A DNA stretch of 64,000 nt, taken from positions 3,224,001-3,288,000 of the forward strand of contig NZ_CP078079.1 of NCBI RefSeq assembly GCF_020809045.1, read 5' to 3'. Source of the stretch: Pseudarthrobacter sp. L1SW (GTDB lineage Bacteria > Actinomycetota > Actinomycetes > Actinomycetales > Micrococcaceae). The notes under the pieces were generated by a model, which saw nothing but the letters and a program-made list of their open reading frames with translations, ran no database searches and was not told the origin of the DNA. Both the position numbers and the translations under genes were made by a program. Positions 31,567-40,150 of this stretch are shown here, in pieces. How positions within the stretch are numbered: position 1 is the stretch's first letter; each line of letters begins with the position of its first letter.

Positions 31567-34094
31567 CGGACCGGCACCTGCGGGAGGACGGTCAGCGGCA
31601 GCGAGGTCCTGAACTGCCCGGGTGTGTGCGGGTCGTCGCGTTCCTGCCACGGGTCAACGTAGCTGTCCACGGAGGCCTGCATGGCCTCGTCCAGGCGCCC
31701 GGCGATCCCCTCCGAATCTTGGACAATCACGGCCCGCAGGTGATCGATGCCCACCCGCGGGACGAAGGCGTAGGTCCGTTCCAGCCAGTTGGCCTGTTCC
31801 CGGTAGTACTGCATGAACCGGCCGGTGAGGACCTTCACCTCTTCCGGGCTGTCCACGGTGGCCAGCAGGTCTCCCTTGCGGATATGGGCACCGGCCGCTC
31901 CGCCCACGTAGATCTCCCAGCGGCCGCCTTCCACCGCCACCACGCCCACGTCCTTGACCAGCGATTCGGCGCAGTTCCGCGGGCAGCCGGAGACAGCGAG
32001 CTTGAGCTTGGCCGGTGACTCAAGGCCCTGGAAACGGGATTCGATCTCGATCCCCAGCTTCGTGGAGTCGCCGGTGCCGTAGCGGCAAAAGTCCTTTCCA
32101 ACGCACGTTTTCACCGTCCGGAAGCTCTTCCCGTAGGCGTAGCCCGAGGGCATGTCCAGGTCCGCCCAGACCTGCGGCAGGTCCTCCTTGCGGATTCCGA
32201 GCAGGTCGATGCGCTGCCCGCCCGTGAGCTTGATCAACGGGACGTTGTGCTTCTCCGCCACATCGGCGATCCTTCGCAGCTGCTGGACCGACGTCACGCC
32301 GCCCTTCATCTGGGGCACCACGGAAAAGGTGCCGTCCCGCTGGATGTTGGCGTGGACCCGGTCGTTGATGAAGCGGGCGTCGCGTTCGTCGATGTACCGG
32401 TCCCCCAGCATCATCTTCAGCAGCGAGGCGAGTCCCATCTTTGACTTTGCGTCCTCCGCGCCGCCCGGTGCCAGCGCCCGGAAAACGGCCGAGACGGACC
32501 GCAGGCCGCGGGCCCGGACCTCAGCCATCAGCGACTGCTTGTCCAGGGGGATGCCGGGGACGTAGTAGCCGGCCGCCGGGTCCTCCTCCACCGCTCCTTC
32601 AGCCGCCCATTCCACCACCTGCCGCACCAGCAGCCTGCAGGAGCCGCAGCCTTTGCCGGCGCGCGTGGCATCCATGGCCCCGGACACCGAGGCGCAGCCG
32701 CCCTTTACCGCCCCCACCAGGTCCTTTTTGCTGACGCCGTTGCAGTTGCAGACCTGGGCTTCGTCATCGAGCTCCGCAACCCCCGTCTCTTCGCCCGGCG
32801 TGCCGAGATCGAACATCAGTCCCAGGCGTTCTTCGGGAAGCGGCATGCCGCGGTCGAATGCCTGGGTCAGGTAGGCCACCTTGCGGCTGTCTCCCAGGAG
32901 CGTGGCGCCCACCATTTTGTTGTCCCGGACCACGATGGATTTGAAGACCCCGCGGCTGGGTTCCGAGAAGACGATGTGTTCGTCCGTGGGGAGTTCCGGG
33001 CCCTGTAGGCCCATGGACGCCACCTCGACGCCGGCCACCTTCAGTTTGGTGGCCGTGCGCGAGCCCAGGTACGCGGACCCGGTGTCCGTGCCCGTCACAT
33101 GGTTGGCCAGCACCACCGCCTGCTCCCACAGCGGAGCCACCAGCCCGTACACCTCGCCGCGGTGCTGGACGCACTCCCCCACCGCGTAGATGTCGTCCTC
33201 GTCCTGGACCCGCAGGCTGTCATCCACCACGATGGCCCGCTCCACCGGCAGCCCGCTGAGGACAGCAAGGTCCACGTTGGGGCGAATGCCGGCCGCCACC
33301 ACCACCATGTCGCACTGGATGTCCGGCCTGTCGCGGAGCCTGACGCCGGTCACCCTGTCCGTGCCCAGGACCGCCGTCGTCCGGCTGCCGGTCAGCACCC
33401 CGATGCCCAGCGCCTCTACGCTCCGGCGGAGCACCGCACCGCCGTCGGGCCCCATCTGCGCGCTCATCAGGTGCCCGCCGGAGTGGACCACGTCCACGCC
33501 GAGCCCAAAGCTGCGCAGCCCGGCGGCGGCCTCCAGCCCCAGCAGTCCGCCGCCGATCACCACGGCGTGCCGGTGATGCTCTTGCCGGGCGTGCGCCGCC
33601 ATCTTGCGGGTGTCATCGATCGTGCGGAAGCCGAAGACGCCCTGCTTCACGGACCCTCCGGGCGTGTAGAGGCCGTCCATGGGAGGCAGGTGGGAGCGGC
33701 TTCCGGTGGCGATGATCAACGTGTCGTAGGGCGTCACGCGGCCGTCGCTGGAGAACACATGCTTGGCGAACCGGTCGATCCTGTCAGCCCGGACCCCCGC
33801 GTGCAGCGTGATGCCGTTGTTCTGGTACCAGGAAAACGGGTTGAGGAAGATGTCTGCGTCGCTCTCCTCACCCGAAAGGACGTGGCTGAGCATGATCCGG
33901 TTGTAGTTTCCGTAGGGCTCGTCCCCGAACATGGTGATGCTGAACTGCTCCGCACCGCCCCGGGCGAGGATCTCCTCCACCGCCCGGGCGCCGGCCATGC
34001 CGTTGCCGATGACCACAAGGCGCCGGCGGCTGTCCCGCCCGCCGGCGCGGGACCGCGGCCTGGCGCGCACCTGCTCCGCCACGCTGCCCATCAA
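31563..34094 (-). CDS. nirB: Nitrite reductase [NAD(P)H] large subunit
   Basis: 843 residues, normal for NirB. Domain order: FAD/NAD(P)H module (VVIGNGMAGARAVEE near residue 27, VVIGGGLLGLEAAAGL), a BFD-like [2Fe-2S] domain (VCNCNGVSKKDL with GCGSC), then the sulfite/nitrite reductase domain with the siroheme-[4Fe-4S] cysteines in CVGKDFCRYGTGD and VSGCPRNCAES. It reduces nitrite to ammonium for assimilation. It is coupled by ATGA overlaps to a 115-residue protein upstream and nirD downstream. The nitrate reductase is not in the window. Confidence 0.96.
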   Translation of the reverse strand: MMGSVAEQVRARPRSRAGGRDSRRRLVVIGNGMAGARAVEEILARGGAEQFSITMFGDEPYGNYNRIMLSHVLSGEESDADIFLNPFSWYQNNGITLHAGVRADRIDRFAKHVFSSDGRVTPYDTLIIATGSRSHLPPMDGLYTPGGSVKQGVFGFRTIDDTRKMAAHARQEHHRHAVVIGGGLLGLEAAAGLRSFGLGVDVVHSGGHLMSAQMGPDGGAVLRRSVEALGIGVLTGSRTTAVLGTDRVTGVRLRDRPDIQCDMVVVAAGIRPNVDLAVLSGLPVERAIVVDDSLRVQDEDDIYAVGECVQHRGEVYGLVAPLWEQAVVLANHVTGTDTGSAYLGSRTATKLKVAGVEVASMGLQGPELPTDEHIVFSEPSRGVFKSIVVRDNKMVGATLLGDSRKVAYLTQAFDRGMPLPEERLGLMFDLGTPGEETGVAELDDEAQVCNCNGVSKKDLVGAVKGGCASVSGAMDATRAGKGCGSCRLLVRQVVEWAAEGAVEEDPAAGYYVPGIPLDKQSLMAEVRARGLRSVSAVFRALAPGGAEDAKSKMGLASLLKMMLGDRYIDERDARFINDRVHANIQRDGTFSVVPQMKGGVTSVQQLRRIADVAEKHNVPLIKLTGGQRIDLLGIRKEDLPQVWADLDMPSGYAYGKSFRTVKTCVGKDFCRYGTGDSTKLGIEIESRFQGLESPAKLKLAVSGCPRNCAESLVKDVGVVAVEGGRWEIYVGGAAGAHIRKGDLLATVDSPEEVKVLTGRFMQYYREQANWLERTYAFVPRVGIDHLRAVIVQDSEGIAGRLDEAMQASVDSYVDPWQERDDPHTPGQFRTSLPLTVLPQVPVR

Positions 34095-34438
34095 TGTTCC
34101 ACCATGCCCAGGTCGATCACCACGGACCCGTGGACGCCCTCCGGTGCCGCCAGGTACAGCTCGATCACCGAGCCGCCGTCGATGTCCTCCACCACGCGGA
34201 GCGGAACGTGGACCTCGCTTTTGGCGCCGATGGGGAAGTACCGCATGGGAACGCCGTTGCGCATGAGCACCACGGCGATCAGCTCACTGCTCGAATTGCC
34301 GCCGCGGAAGTACAGCGCCTGGTTGATCACGCCGTCCGGGACATAGTGCGAGAGCTCGCTGTGCAGGGGAACGGGTTTCTCCATGCCCACTCCCTGGAAG
34401 TGGTAGATGCCTTGCAGGAAAAGGTTCTTGGTGATCAC
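34091..34438 (-). CDS. Conserved small protein, first gene of the nirBD operon
   Basis: 115 residues, predicted mostly beta, with no membrane segment or metal-binding motif. Notable stretches are LFLQGIYHFQGVGMEKPVPL and NGVPMRYFPIGAKSEVHVPL. Its stop overlaps the nirB start by four bases (ATGA), so it is made with NirB and probably assists nitrite assimilation, but I do not recognise the family. Its upstream region has the palindrome at 34518-34533. Confidence 0.8.
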   Translation of the reverse strand: MITKNLFLQGIYHFQGVGMEKPVPLHSELSHYVPDGVINQALYFRGGNSSSELIAVVLMRNGVPMRYFPIGAKSEVHVPLRVVEDIDGGSVIELYLAAPEGVHGSVVIDLGMVEH

Positions 34439-34517
34439 GGACAGTTCCTCTCGGCCGGCGGAAAGACGGGCATGGCCCCATTTTCCGCCGCCGATGTTTC
34501 CTGCCGCCGGTCCCCCG

Positions 34518-34533
34518 GTAAAGACTGCTTTAC
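34518..34533. promoter_or_regulatory. Palindrome upstream of the nir operon
   Basis: GTAAAGACTGCTTTAC, perfect 6-bp arms around ACTG, 80 bases upstream of the first nir-operon gene. A second inverted pair, TGCGTCACTT (34572-34581) and AAGTGACGCA (34643-34652), lies further up. They are candidate sites for a nitrogen or nitrate regulator; neither is an obvious GlnR box. Confidence 0.4.
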
Positions 34534-34670
34534 GCCAAACTCACCGCCCTGCGGCCTGGTGCTGCCCCACATGCGTCACTTATGCCCTGCGCGACGGGAG
34601 GAAACCCCGCAATCCCGGCCAAAGGCACCACGGCGAGGCCAAAAGTGACGCAATCTGGTCAGGGCCTCCC

Positions 34671-36404
34671 CTAGACCGGCGCGAGCACGCCTTTGTCCAT
34701 GGAATACCGCGTCCACCGTCCGGCGGCGGTGTTCCCGGCCCCGGCGCCTTCCCGGCCGCCGGCCTCACCACCCCCGCCGGGCGCACCGCGCCGCCGCGCG
34801 CACGCCGCGAACCACTCCCTCAGGGCCCTGTCGTGGCTGACCATCACAACTGTCCCGGCGAAGTCCGCCAGTGCCGCCTCCAGCTGTTCCACCAGCACCG
34901 GCGCCAAATGGTTGGTCGGCTCGTCCACCACCAGGGTGCCGTAGCCGCCCAACAGCAGCCGGGCAAGAGCCAGCCTGCGCTGCTGGCCCGCGGACAGGCT
35001 GCCCACGGGAACGTGGAACTCGCTGGTGCGGAACAGTCCAAGACGGAGGAGGGCCTCGGCGTGCTCGTCGATGGTGCCGACGAGGCCCGCCGCGAAGGCC
35101 GGCAGCAGCCGCAGGGTGGGCCGTGGCGGCAGCTCCAGCTCCTGCTGCAGGTAACCGATCCGGTCGGGCCGCGTGACGGAGCCCACTGCCGGTTCCAGGG
35201 TCCCTGCCAGGACGGAGAGCAGCGTGGACTTGCCCGCGCCGTTGGGCCCGGTAATAAGGATCTTCTCGCCGGCGCCCGCCTGGAAGTCTGTGGCGCCCAG
35301 CCGGCCGGGCACACTCACGCCGCGCACAGCCAGCACCGGCCCGCCATTCTGCGTTGCCCCGGACGGCGCAACGCCCGGACCGGAAGCGGGGAGATCCAGG
35401 TCGACGTTCAGCCGCAAGGGCACGGGCGGGCGGTCCACCGGGCTGGCTTCAAGCCGGCGCAGCCGCTCCTGCGCATTCCGCACCTGGCTGCTGGCGGCTT
35501 TCTGCCAGGTGCCCGCCTTGAAGTCGAAGCCCATCTTGTCGCCGTCGCGTTTGCGGCCGTAGCCCATGGTCCCTGCCACAGTCTCTGCCTGGCGCTTTTC
35601 GGACTCCATCGCATCAATCCAGGTGTGGTACTGCTGGACCCAGCGCGCGCGTTCGGCTGCCTTCTCCCGCAGGTAACCGTCGTAGCCGTTGCCGTAGCGG
35701 GTAACGGCGCGGCGCTCGGCATCCACTTCGATGATGGTGGTGGCCACCTTGCGGAGGAGCACGCGGTCGTGGGACACCACCACCACCGTGCCGCGGTGGG
35801 CCGCCAGCCGGTCCTCCAGCCAGGCGGTTCCGCGGGCATCCAGGTGGTTGGTGGGTTCATCCAGGAGCAGGATGTCCGCCGGATCGGCCAGGACACAGGC
35901 CAAAGCCACGCGTTCCTGTTCCCCGCCGGACAGCGATCCCAACACCCGGTTCCGGTCCAGGCCGCCCAGCCCCAGCCGGTCCAGGGCGGCCTCCACCCGG
36001 GATTCCGCGGCGTAGCCTTCGCGCAGCTGGTACTCCGTCTGCAGCCGGCCGTAGGTCTCCAGTTCGTCGTCCCCGGCGTCAGCCAGCCCTGCCTCCAGCC
36101 GGTCAAGCTCCGCTTCGATGGCGCGCAGCGAGGCAAGGGATGCGTCGACGGCGGCACCCACCGTGAAGGACTCGGGAAGGCCGTGGGTCTGGGCAAGGTA
36201 CCCCACCCGGCCCTGGATCGCCACCGCGCCTTCGTTAGGCACTTCGAGGCCGGCCAGGATCCGGAGCAGGGTGGATTTGCCGGCACCGTTTTCGCCCACC
36301 ACGGCAACGTGCTCGCCGGCCGTAATCACCAGGTTGATGCGGTCCAGCAGCCGGCGGTCGCCATAGCCATGGGAGACATCCGAAAGGTTAAGGTGTTCAG
36401 TCAA
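34671..36404 (-). CDS. ABC-F family ATPase
   Basis: 577 residues with two ABC domains and no membrane part. Walker A motifs are VVGENGAGKSTLL (near 36) and ITGPNGAGKSTLL; signature and Walker B pairs are LSGGEQERVALA...LLDEPTNHLD and LSAGQQRRLALA...VVDEPTNHL. A linker of about 80 residues separates them. ABC-F proteins act on ribosomes, as translation factors or as protectors against antibiotics. The sequence style, with the degenerate second signature and Gly/Arg-rich tail, resembles actinobacterial self-resistance types. It starts with TTG behind GTGAGGAC, and a 15-codon frame ends 9 bases upstream. Confidence 0.9.
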   Translation of the reverse strand: MTEHLNLSDVSHGYGDRRLLDRINLVITAGEHVAVVGENGAGKSTLLRILAGLEVPNEGAVAIQGRVGYLAQTHGLPESFTVGAAVDASLASLRAIEAELDRLEAGLADAGDDELETYGRLQTEYQLREGYAAESRVEAALDRLGLGGLDRNRVLGSLSGGEQERVALACVLADPADILLLDEPTNHLDARGTAWLEDRLAAHRGTVVVVSHDRVLLRKVATTIIEVDAERRAVTRYGNGYDGYLREKAAERARWVQQYHTWIDAMESEKRQAETVAGTMGYGRKRDGDKMGFDFKAGTWQKAASSQVRNAQERLRRLEASPVDRPPVPLRLNVDLDLPASGPGVAPSGATQNGGPVLAVRGVSVPGRLGATDFQAGAGEKILITGPNGAGKSTLLSVLAGTLEPAVGSVTRPDRIGYLQQELELPPRPTLRLLPAFAAGLVGTIDEHAEALLRLGLFRTSEFHVPVGSLSAGQQRRLALARLLLGGYGTLVVDEPTNHLAPVLVEQLEAALADFAGTVVMVSHDRALREWFAACARRRGAPGGGGEAGGREGAGAGNTAAGRWTRYSMDKGVLAPV

Positions 36405-36413
36405 GGGAAGTCC

Positions 36414-36461
36414 TCACAAAGTTCCGCAGTGTTGCCGCCGGAGCTGAACCGGACGTTTCAT
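36414..36461 (-). CDS. Possible 15-residue leader peptide before the ABC-F gene
   Basis: ATG at 36461 opens a 15-codon frame (MKRPVQLRRQHCGTL) that stops 9 bases before the TTG start of the ABC-F gene, inside its ribosome-binding site. Short leader frames control some ABC-F resistance genes by attenuation (known). Here it has no strong Shine-Dalgarno site of its own and may be chance. Confidence 0.3.
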   Translation of the reverse strand: MKRPVQLRRQHCGTL

Positions 36462-36566
36462 CCAGCGCTCAACGGCGGCCTTGGTTTGGGAGAACAGCCT
36501 GGCGCATGGCCGTGGCTGCTGGTCAGGACTTCATCGCTCCAGACTGCCCCGTGTGAAGCCACCGAG

Positions 36567-37436
36567 TCAAGCTGCCGCCAGGGCGGCGGCCTTCCTGCGC
36601 CGGGCCTTGGCCAGGCGGGTCCCGATCAGCCCCTGCCGCGGGCTGAAGAGGTAGACCGCGGCGAACACCACGCCCTGCGTCAGCACCACCATGGCGCCGG
36701 AGGCCGTGTCCAGGTAGTAGCTGACGTAGATGCCGGTGATCGAACAGAGTGCCGAGACCACCGGGGCGATCACCAGCATCCGGGAGAACCGGTCCGTGAG
36801 CAGGTAGGCCGTGGCGCCGGGGATGATGAGCATGGCCACCACCAGGACCACGCCCACGGTCTGCAGCGCCACCACCGAGGTCAGGGCCAGCAACCCCAGC
36901 AGCAGCGCCCCGAGCCTGCGCGGTGACAGGCCGATGGCGTGTGCGTGCGTGGGGTCGAAGGCATAGAGGGTGAGGTCGCGGCGCTTGAGGATCAGGATGG
37001 CGAAGGCCACCACCCCCAGCACCAGCACCTGGATGAGGTCCGGGACGCTCACGCCCAGCAGGTTGCCGAAGATGATGTGGTTCAGGTCCGTCTGGCTGGG
37101 CGTCACGGAGATCAGCACCAGGCCCAGGGCGAACAGCGAGGAGAACACAATGCCGATTGCCGCGTCCTCCTTAACCCGGCTGGTATTGCGGACCACCCCG
37201 ATCAGGGTCACGGCGATCAGGGCGAACACCAGCGCGCCCAGAGCGAAGGGGGCGCCCACAATGTAGGCCAGGACGACGCCGGGCAGCACCGCGTGGGACA
37301 CGGCGTCGCCCATGAGGGACCAGCCGATCAGCACCAGCCAGCAGCTCAGGACGGCGCAGACGACGGCGGCGAGCGCCGTGGTGACGATGGCCCGGACCAT
37401 GAAGTCGTAGCTGAGGGGTTCGAGGAGGAGTTCCAT
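36567..37436 (-). CDS. Manganese/zinc ABC transporter permease
   Basis: 289 residues with about 8 transmembrane helices of the ABC-3 family: LLIGWSLMGDAVSHAVLPG near residue 40 and VGVVLVVAMLIIPGATAYLL near 200. It forms the membrane channel of the importer encoded with the two genes upstream. It begins 3 bases after the ATPase stop, and the basic C-terminus (KARRRKAAALAAA) is cytoplasmic. The paired binding protein suggests manganese. Confidence 0.92.
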   Translation of the reverse strand: MELLLEPLSYDFMVRAIVTTALAAVVCAVLSCWLVLIGWSLMGDAVSHAVLPGVVLAYIVGAPFALGALVFALIAVTLIGVVRNTSRVKEDAAIGIVFSSLFALGLVLISVTPSQTDLNHIIFGNLLGVSVPDLIQVLVLGVVAFAILILKRRDLTLYAFDPTHAHAIGLSPRRLGALLLGLLALTSVVALQTVGVVLVVAMLIIPGATAYLLTDRFSRMLVIAPVVSALCSITGIYVSYYLDTASGAMVVLTQGVVFAAVYLFSPRQGLIGTRLAKARRRKAAALAAA

Positions 37437-37439
37437 AGG

Positions 37440-38183
37440 TCAGCTCCGCCCTTCGCGGTTGAGCACGTCCAGGCCGAATGCCATGGCGAGGTTTTCGGGC
37501 TGCAGCACTACCTGCGGCGGGCCATGCATGAGGACCCGGTGCATCAGCAGCACGGCTTCGTCGCAGAGCTGCGGGAGCGCATGCAGGTCATGGGTGGATA
37601 CCAGGATGGTGCAGCCGTCCGAGGCGAGCTCGCGCAGGAGCCGGGTGATGGTGGCTTCGGACCTTTTGTCCACGCCGGCGAACGGCTCGTCCAGCAGCAT
37701 GGTGGTGGCACCCTGGGCGATCCCGCGGGCCACGAAGGCACGCTTCTTCTGCCCGCCGGACAGCTGGCCGATCTGCCGCCCGGCATAGTCCCCCAGTTCC
37801 ACCCGGTCCAGTGCCTCGTCCACGGCAGCCCGGTCCGCCTTCGACGCCCGGCGAGTGAAGCCCTGGTGCCCGTAGCGGCCCATCATCACCACGTCGCGGA
37901 CGGACAGCGGGAACTGCCAGTCCACTTCCTCGCTCTGCGGCACATAGCCGATGCCCCCTTCCCTGCGCGCCCTGGAAGGTGACTGGCCTGCGATCCGCAC
38001 CGTGCCGGCGTCGGGCTTGATCATGCCCATGATCACCTTGAACAGGGTGGACTTCCCGGAGCCGTTCATGCCCACCAGGCCGCAGATCCGCGCGGGGTCA
38101 AGGGACAGGGAGGCGGAGTCCAGTGCCAGGACTTCGCCGTAGTGGACCGTGACGTTGTCCACCAGGATGGCCGGGAAAGTCAT
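37440..38183 (-). CDS. Manganese/zinc ABC transporter ATPase
   Basis: 247 residues. Walker A GLVGMNGSGKSTLFK, Q-loop GYVPQSEEVDW, signature QLSGGQKKRAFVARG and Walker B TTMLLDEPFAGVD are all intact, with switch His in VSTHDLHAL. The EEVDW stretch is typical of manganese and zinc importer ATPases. Its ATG overlaps the stop of the binding-protein gene by four bases, and the permease follows after 3 bases. Confidence 0.93.
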   Translation of the reverse strand: MTFPAILVDNVTVHYGEVLALDSASLSLDPARICGLVGMNGSGKSTLFKVIMGMIKPDAGTVRIAGQSPSRARREGGIGYVPQSEEVDWQFPLSVRDVVMMGRYGHQGFTRRASKADRAAVDEALDRVELGDYAGRQIGQLSGGQKKRAFVARGIAQGATTMLLDEPFAGVDKRSEATITRLLRELASDGCTILVSTHDLHALPQLCDEAVLLMHRVLMHGPPQVVLQPENLAMAFGLDVLNREGRS

Positions 38184-39157
38184 GGCCCAACCCCCGCGGT
38201 GAGCGCCTTGGTGATGGTGTCGGCATCGTGCCGGATCAAGTCCAGGTAGGTGGGCACGGGCCCGTCCGCTTCGGACAGGGAATCCACGTACAGGGTGCCG
38301 CCGAACCGTGCGCCCGTGGCTTCCACCACCTGCTGCATGGGGGCGTTGGACACCGTGGATTCACAGAAGACGGCGGGGACTTTGTTGGCCTTTACGTACT
38401 CGATGGCCCGGGTGATCTGCTGGGGCGTGGCCTGCTGTTCGGCGTTCACGGCCCAGATGTAGACCTCCTTCAGCCCGGTGTCACGGGCCAGGTAGGAGAA
38501 TGCGCCTTCGCAGGTCACCAGGGCGCGCTGGGCTTCGGGCACCGACGCCAGGCTGGTGGTCATCTGGTCCTGCACAGCCTGGAGCTCGGCTTTGTAGGCG
38601 TCCCCGTTGGCTTTGAAGGCAGCAGCGTTGGCGGGGTCCAGTTCGCTGAAGGCCCGCACCATGTTGTCCACATAGGCCTGGACGTTCAGCGGGGACATCC
38701 ACGCATGCGGGTTCGGTTTGCCCTGGTAGGAGTCCTCGCTGATGGGCATCGGCTCCACGCCCTCGCTCACCACGGCGTGGGGCACGTCCAGCCCGTCCAC
38801 GAACTGCGCGAACCAGGCCTCCAGGTTGAGGCCGTTGTCCAGGATCAGGTCGGCCTTGGAGGCCTTCCGGATGTCGCCCGGGGTGGGTTCGTAGCCGTGG
38901 ATTTCCGCGCCGGCCTTGGTGATGGACTCCACGGTGAGCTTGTCCCCGGCGACGTTCCGGGCGACGTCGGCCAGGACCGTGAACGTGGTCAGCACCACCT
39001 TCTTGCCGTCGCCGCCGTTGCCCGAAGCGCCGCCGCCGCAGGCCGTCAGCAGGAGGGAAAGCACGACGGCGGCCGCCGCCAGCGCGGGGAAGCGCGCCGT
39101 CCTGCGGGCGCTGGTCGGCGCGGCTACTTTGGTGCACCGAAACGTAAATTTAGGCAT
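38180..39157 (-). CDS. Manganese-type ABC transporter binding lipoprotein
   Basis: 325 residues. A lipoprotein signal ends at LLTACGGG (Cys40). The cluster A-I metal ligands are His87 (AEIHGYEP), His151 (PNPHAWMSP), Glu217 (TCEGAFSYLARDTGL) and Asp292 (YVDSLSEADGP). Glu rather than His at the third position is typical of manganese binders such as PsaA. It captures Mn2+ outside the membrane for the ATPase and permease downstream. The ATG at 39157 has no Shine-Dalgarno site; a TAGAAT box ends 7 bases before it, so the transcript is probably leaderless. Confidence 0.93.
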   Translation of the reverse strand: MPKFTFRCTKVAAPTSARRTARFPALAAAAVVLSLLLTACGGGASGNGGDGKKVVLTTFTVLADVARNVAGDKLTVESITKAGAEIHGYEPTPGDIRKASKADLILDNGLNLEAWFAQFVDGLDVPHAVVSEGVEPMPISEDSYQGKPNPHAWMSPLNVQAYVDNMVRAFSELDPANAAAFKANGDAYKAELQAVQDQMTTSLASVPEAQRALVTCEGAFSYLARDTGLKEVYIWAVNAEQQATPQQITRAIEYVKANKVPAVFCESTVSNAPMQQVVEATGARFGGTLYVDSLSEADGPVPTYLDLIRHDADTITKALTAGVGP

Positions 39158-39194
39158 ACCGAATATTCTAGGCGACGCACGTTTCCTCCAGCAA
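39122..39194 (-). promoter_or_regulatory. Leaderless promoter with two MntR/DtxR-like palindromes at the Mn importer start
   Basis: On the minus strand: TTGCTG (39194-39189), an 18-base spacer, TAGAAT (39170-39165), then ATG at 39157. Two TTNGG-N4-CCNAA-like palindromes cover the start: TTCGGTATGCCTAA, containing the ATG, and TTCGGTGCACCAAA about 20 bases into the gene. The spacing and symmetry suit a metal-dependent repressor that shuts the importer when manganese is plentiful (inference). Confidence 0.5.
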
Positions 39195-39228
39195 CGCGCC
39201 CGGCCACTTCAACCCTCCCCCCTCCCGG

Positions 39229-39294
39229 CCCAACTAGGTAGCGCTAAGTGTCGCTTTGGGGCCCCATAACGACACTTAGCGCTACCTAGTTGGG
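39229..39294. repeat. Palindromic intergenic repeat, copy 3
   Basis: Left arm from 39229 (CCCAACTAGGTAGCGCTAAG) and right arm ending at 39294 are complementary over the outer 24 bases, with a partly paired centre. It lies in the divergent gap between the Mn importer and the CPBP protease, so it cannot be a terminator for either gene. It ends 17 bases before the protease ATG. Confidence 0.9.
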
Positions 39295-39310
39295 GGGATA
39301 GGCTGAAACC

Positions 39311-40072
39311 ATGGCGACCGCCCACCGAATTCCCCCTGCTCCGCAGCCACAGCTCTACCGCTTCTCGCCATTGGATGGGGCCACGCTGATCGTTTACGTG
39401 GCCATCGCCGGGTTCTTCGCCGTGGCCGGAGAGCTCCTGGCCCCGTTCCTGCGGCAGGTTGCCCCTTCCCCGGCCGCGGCGTCCTACGCGGTGAACCTCC
39501 TCTTTTATGCCTCGGTAGGCATCCTGGCGCTGCTGGCGGCCCGGAAGGTGGTGGGCCGCGACCTGAAGGTCCTGGCCACGCGGCCGTGGTTCACGCTGAT
39601 GATGGTGCCCGCCGCCGTGATCGCCATGCTGATTTTGACGGCCATCGTGGTGGCGGCCAGCGGCGAGGCGCAGACGTCTGAGAACCAGGCGGGCCTTCAG
39701 GAACTGATGCAACAGGTGCCGGCCTGGCTCATGGTCCCGCTGCTGGTGGTGGTGGGGCCGTTTGTGGAGGAGTACATCTTCCGCCACCTGCTCATCGGCA
39801 AGCTGAGCCGCCGGGTGAACATCTGGATCTGCTGCGCCCTGTCCGTGGTGCTGTTCGCCGCCATGCACATCGTGGGCCAGGAAGCACTCACGCTGGCCGC
39901 TTTGCTCCCGTACCTGGCCATGGGCGCCACCCTGGTCTTCGTCTACGTCTGGACCGGGAAGAACCTGATGTTCTCCTACTTCGTCCACGCCACAAAGAAC
40001 CTGCTGGCCGTGGTGTTCATCTACGCCATCCCGCCGGAGGTCTTCGAACAGCTCCAACAGGTGCAGCCCTAG
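39311..40072 (+). CDS. CPBP-family intramembrane metalloprotease
   Basis: 253 residues with about 7-8 membrane helices. The Abi/CAAX motifs are VVGPFVEEYIFRHLLIG (the EExxxR element), then FAAMHI, with a third conserved segment near SYFVHATKN. Bacterial members cleave membrane peptides or process bacteriocin-type signals; the substrate is unknown. It is divergent from the Mn importer, with a palindromic repeat lying 17 bases before its start. Confidence 0.88.
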   Translation: MATAHRIPPAPQPQLYRFSPLDGATLIVYVAIAGFFAVAGELLAPFLRQVAPSPAAASYAVNLLFYASVGILALLAARKVVGRDLKVLATRPWFTLMMVPAAVIAMLILTAIVVAASGEAQTSENQAGLQELMQQVPAWLMVPLLVVVGPFVEEYIFRHLLIGKLSRRVNIWICCALSVVLFAAMHIVGQEALTLAALLPYLAMGATLVFVYVWTGKNLMFSYFVHATKNLLAVVFIYAIPPEVFEQLQQVQP

Positions 40073-40150
40073 GCGGGAAGGGGCCCAATCCAATCCGGTC
40101 CAATCCACCGGCAGCTTCCCCCGCATCAGCGGCCAACGTACCGTGGTGGG

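Noticed and set aside
34407..36926. Plus-strand open frame of over 800 codons opposite the ABC-F gene
   Set aside because: No recognisable domain, Gln/Gly/His/Pro-rich, and fully antisense to a gene with clear motifs.
36567..39157. Zinc-specific (ZnuABC) assignment for the metal importer
   Set aside because: The third ligand of the binding protein is Glu and there is no His-rich loop, which favours manganese. Zinc transport is not fully excluded.
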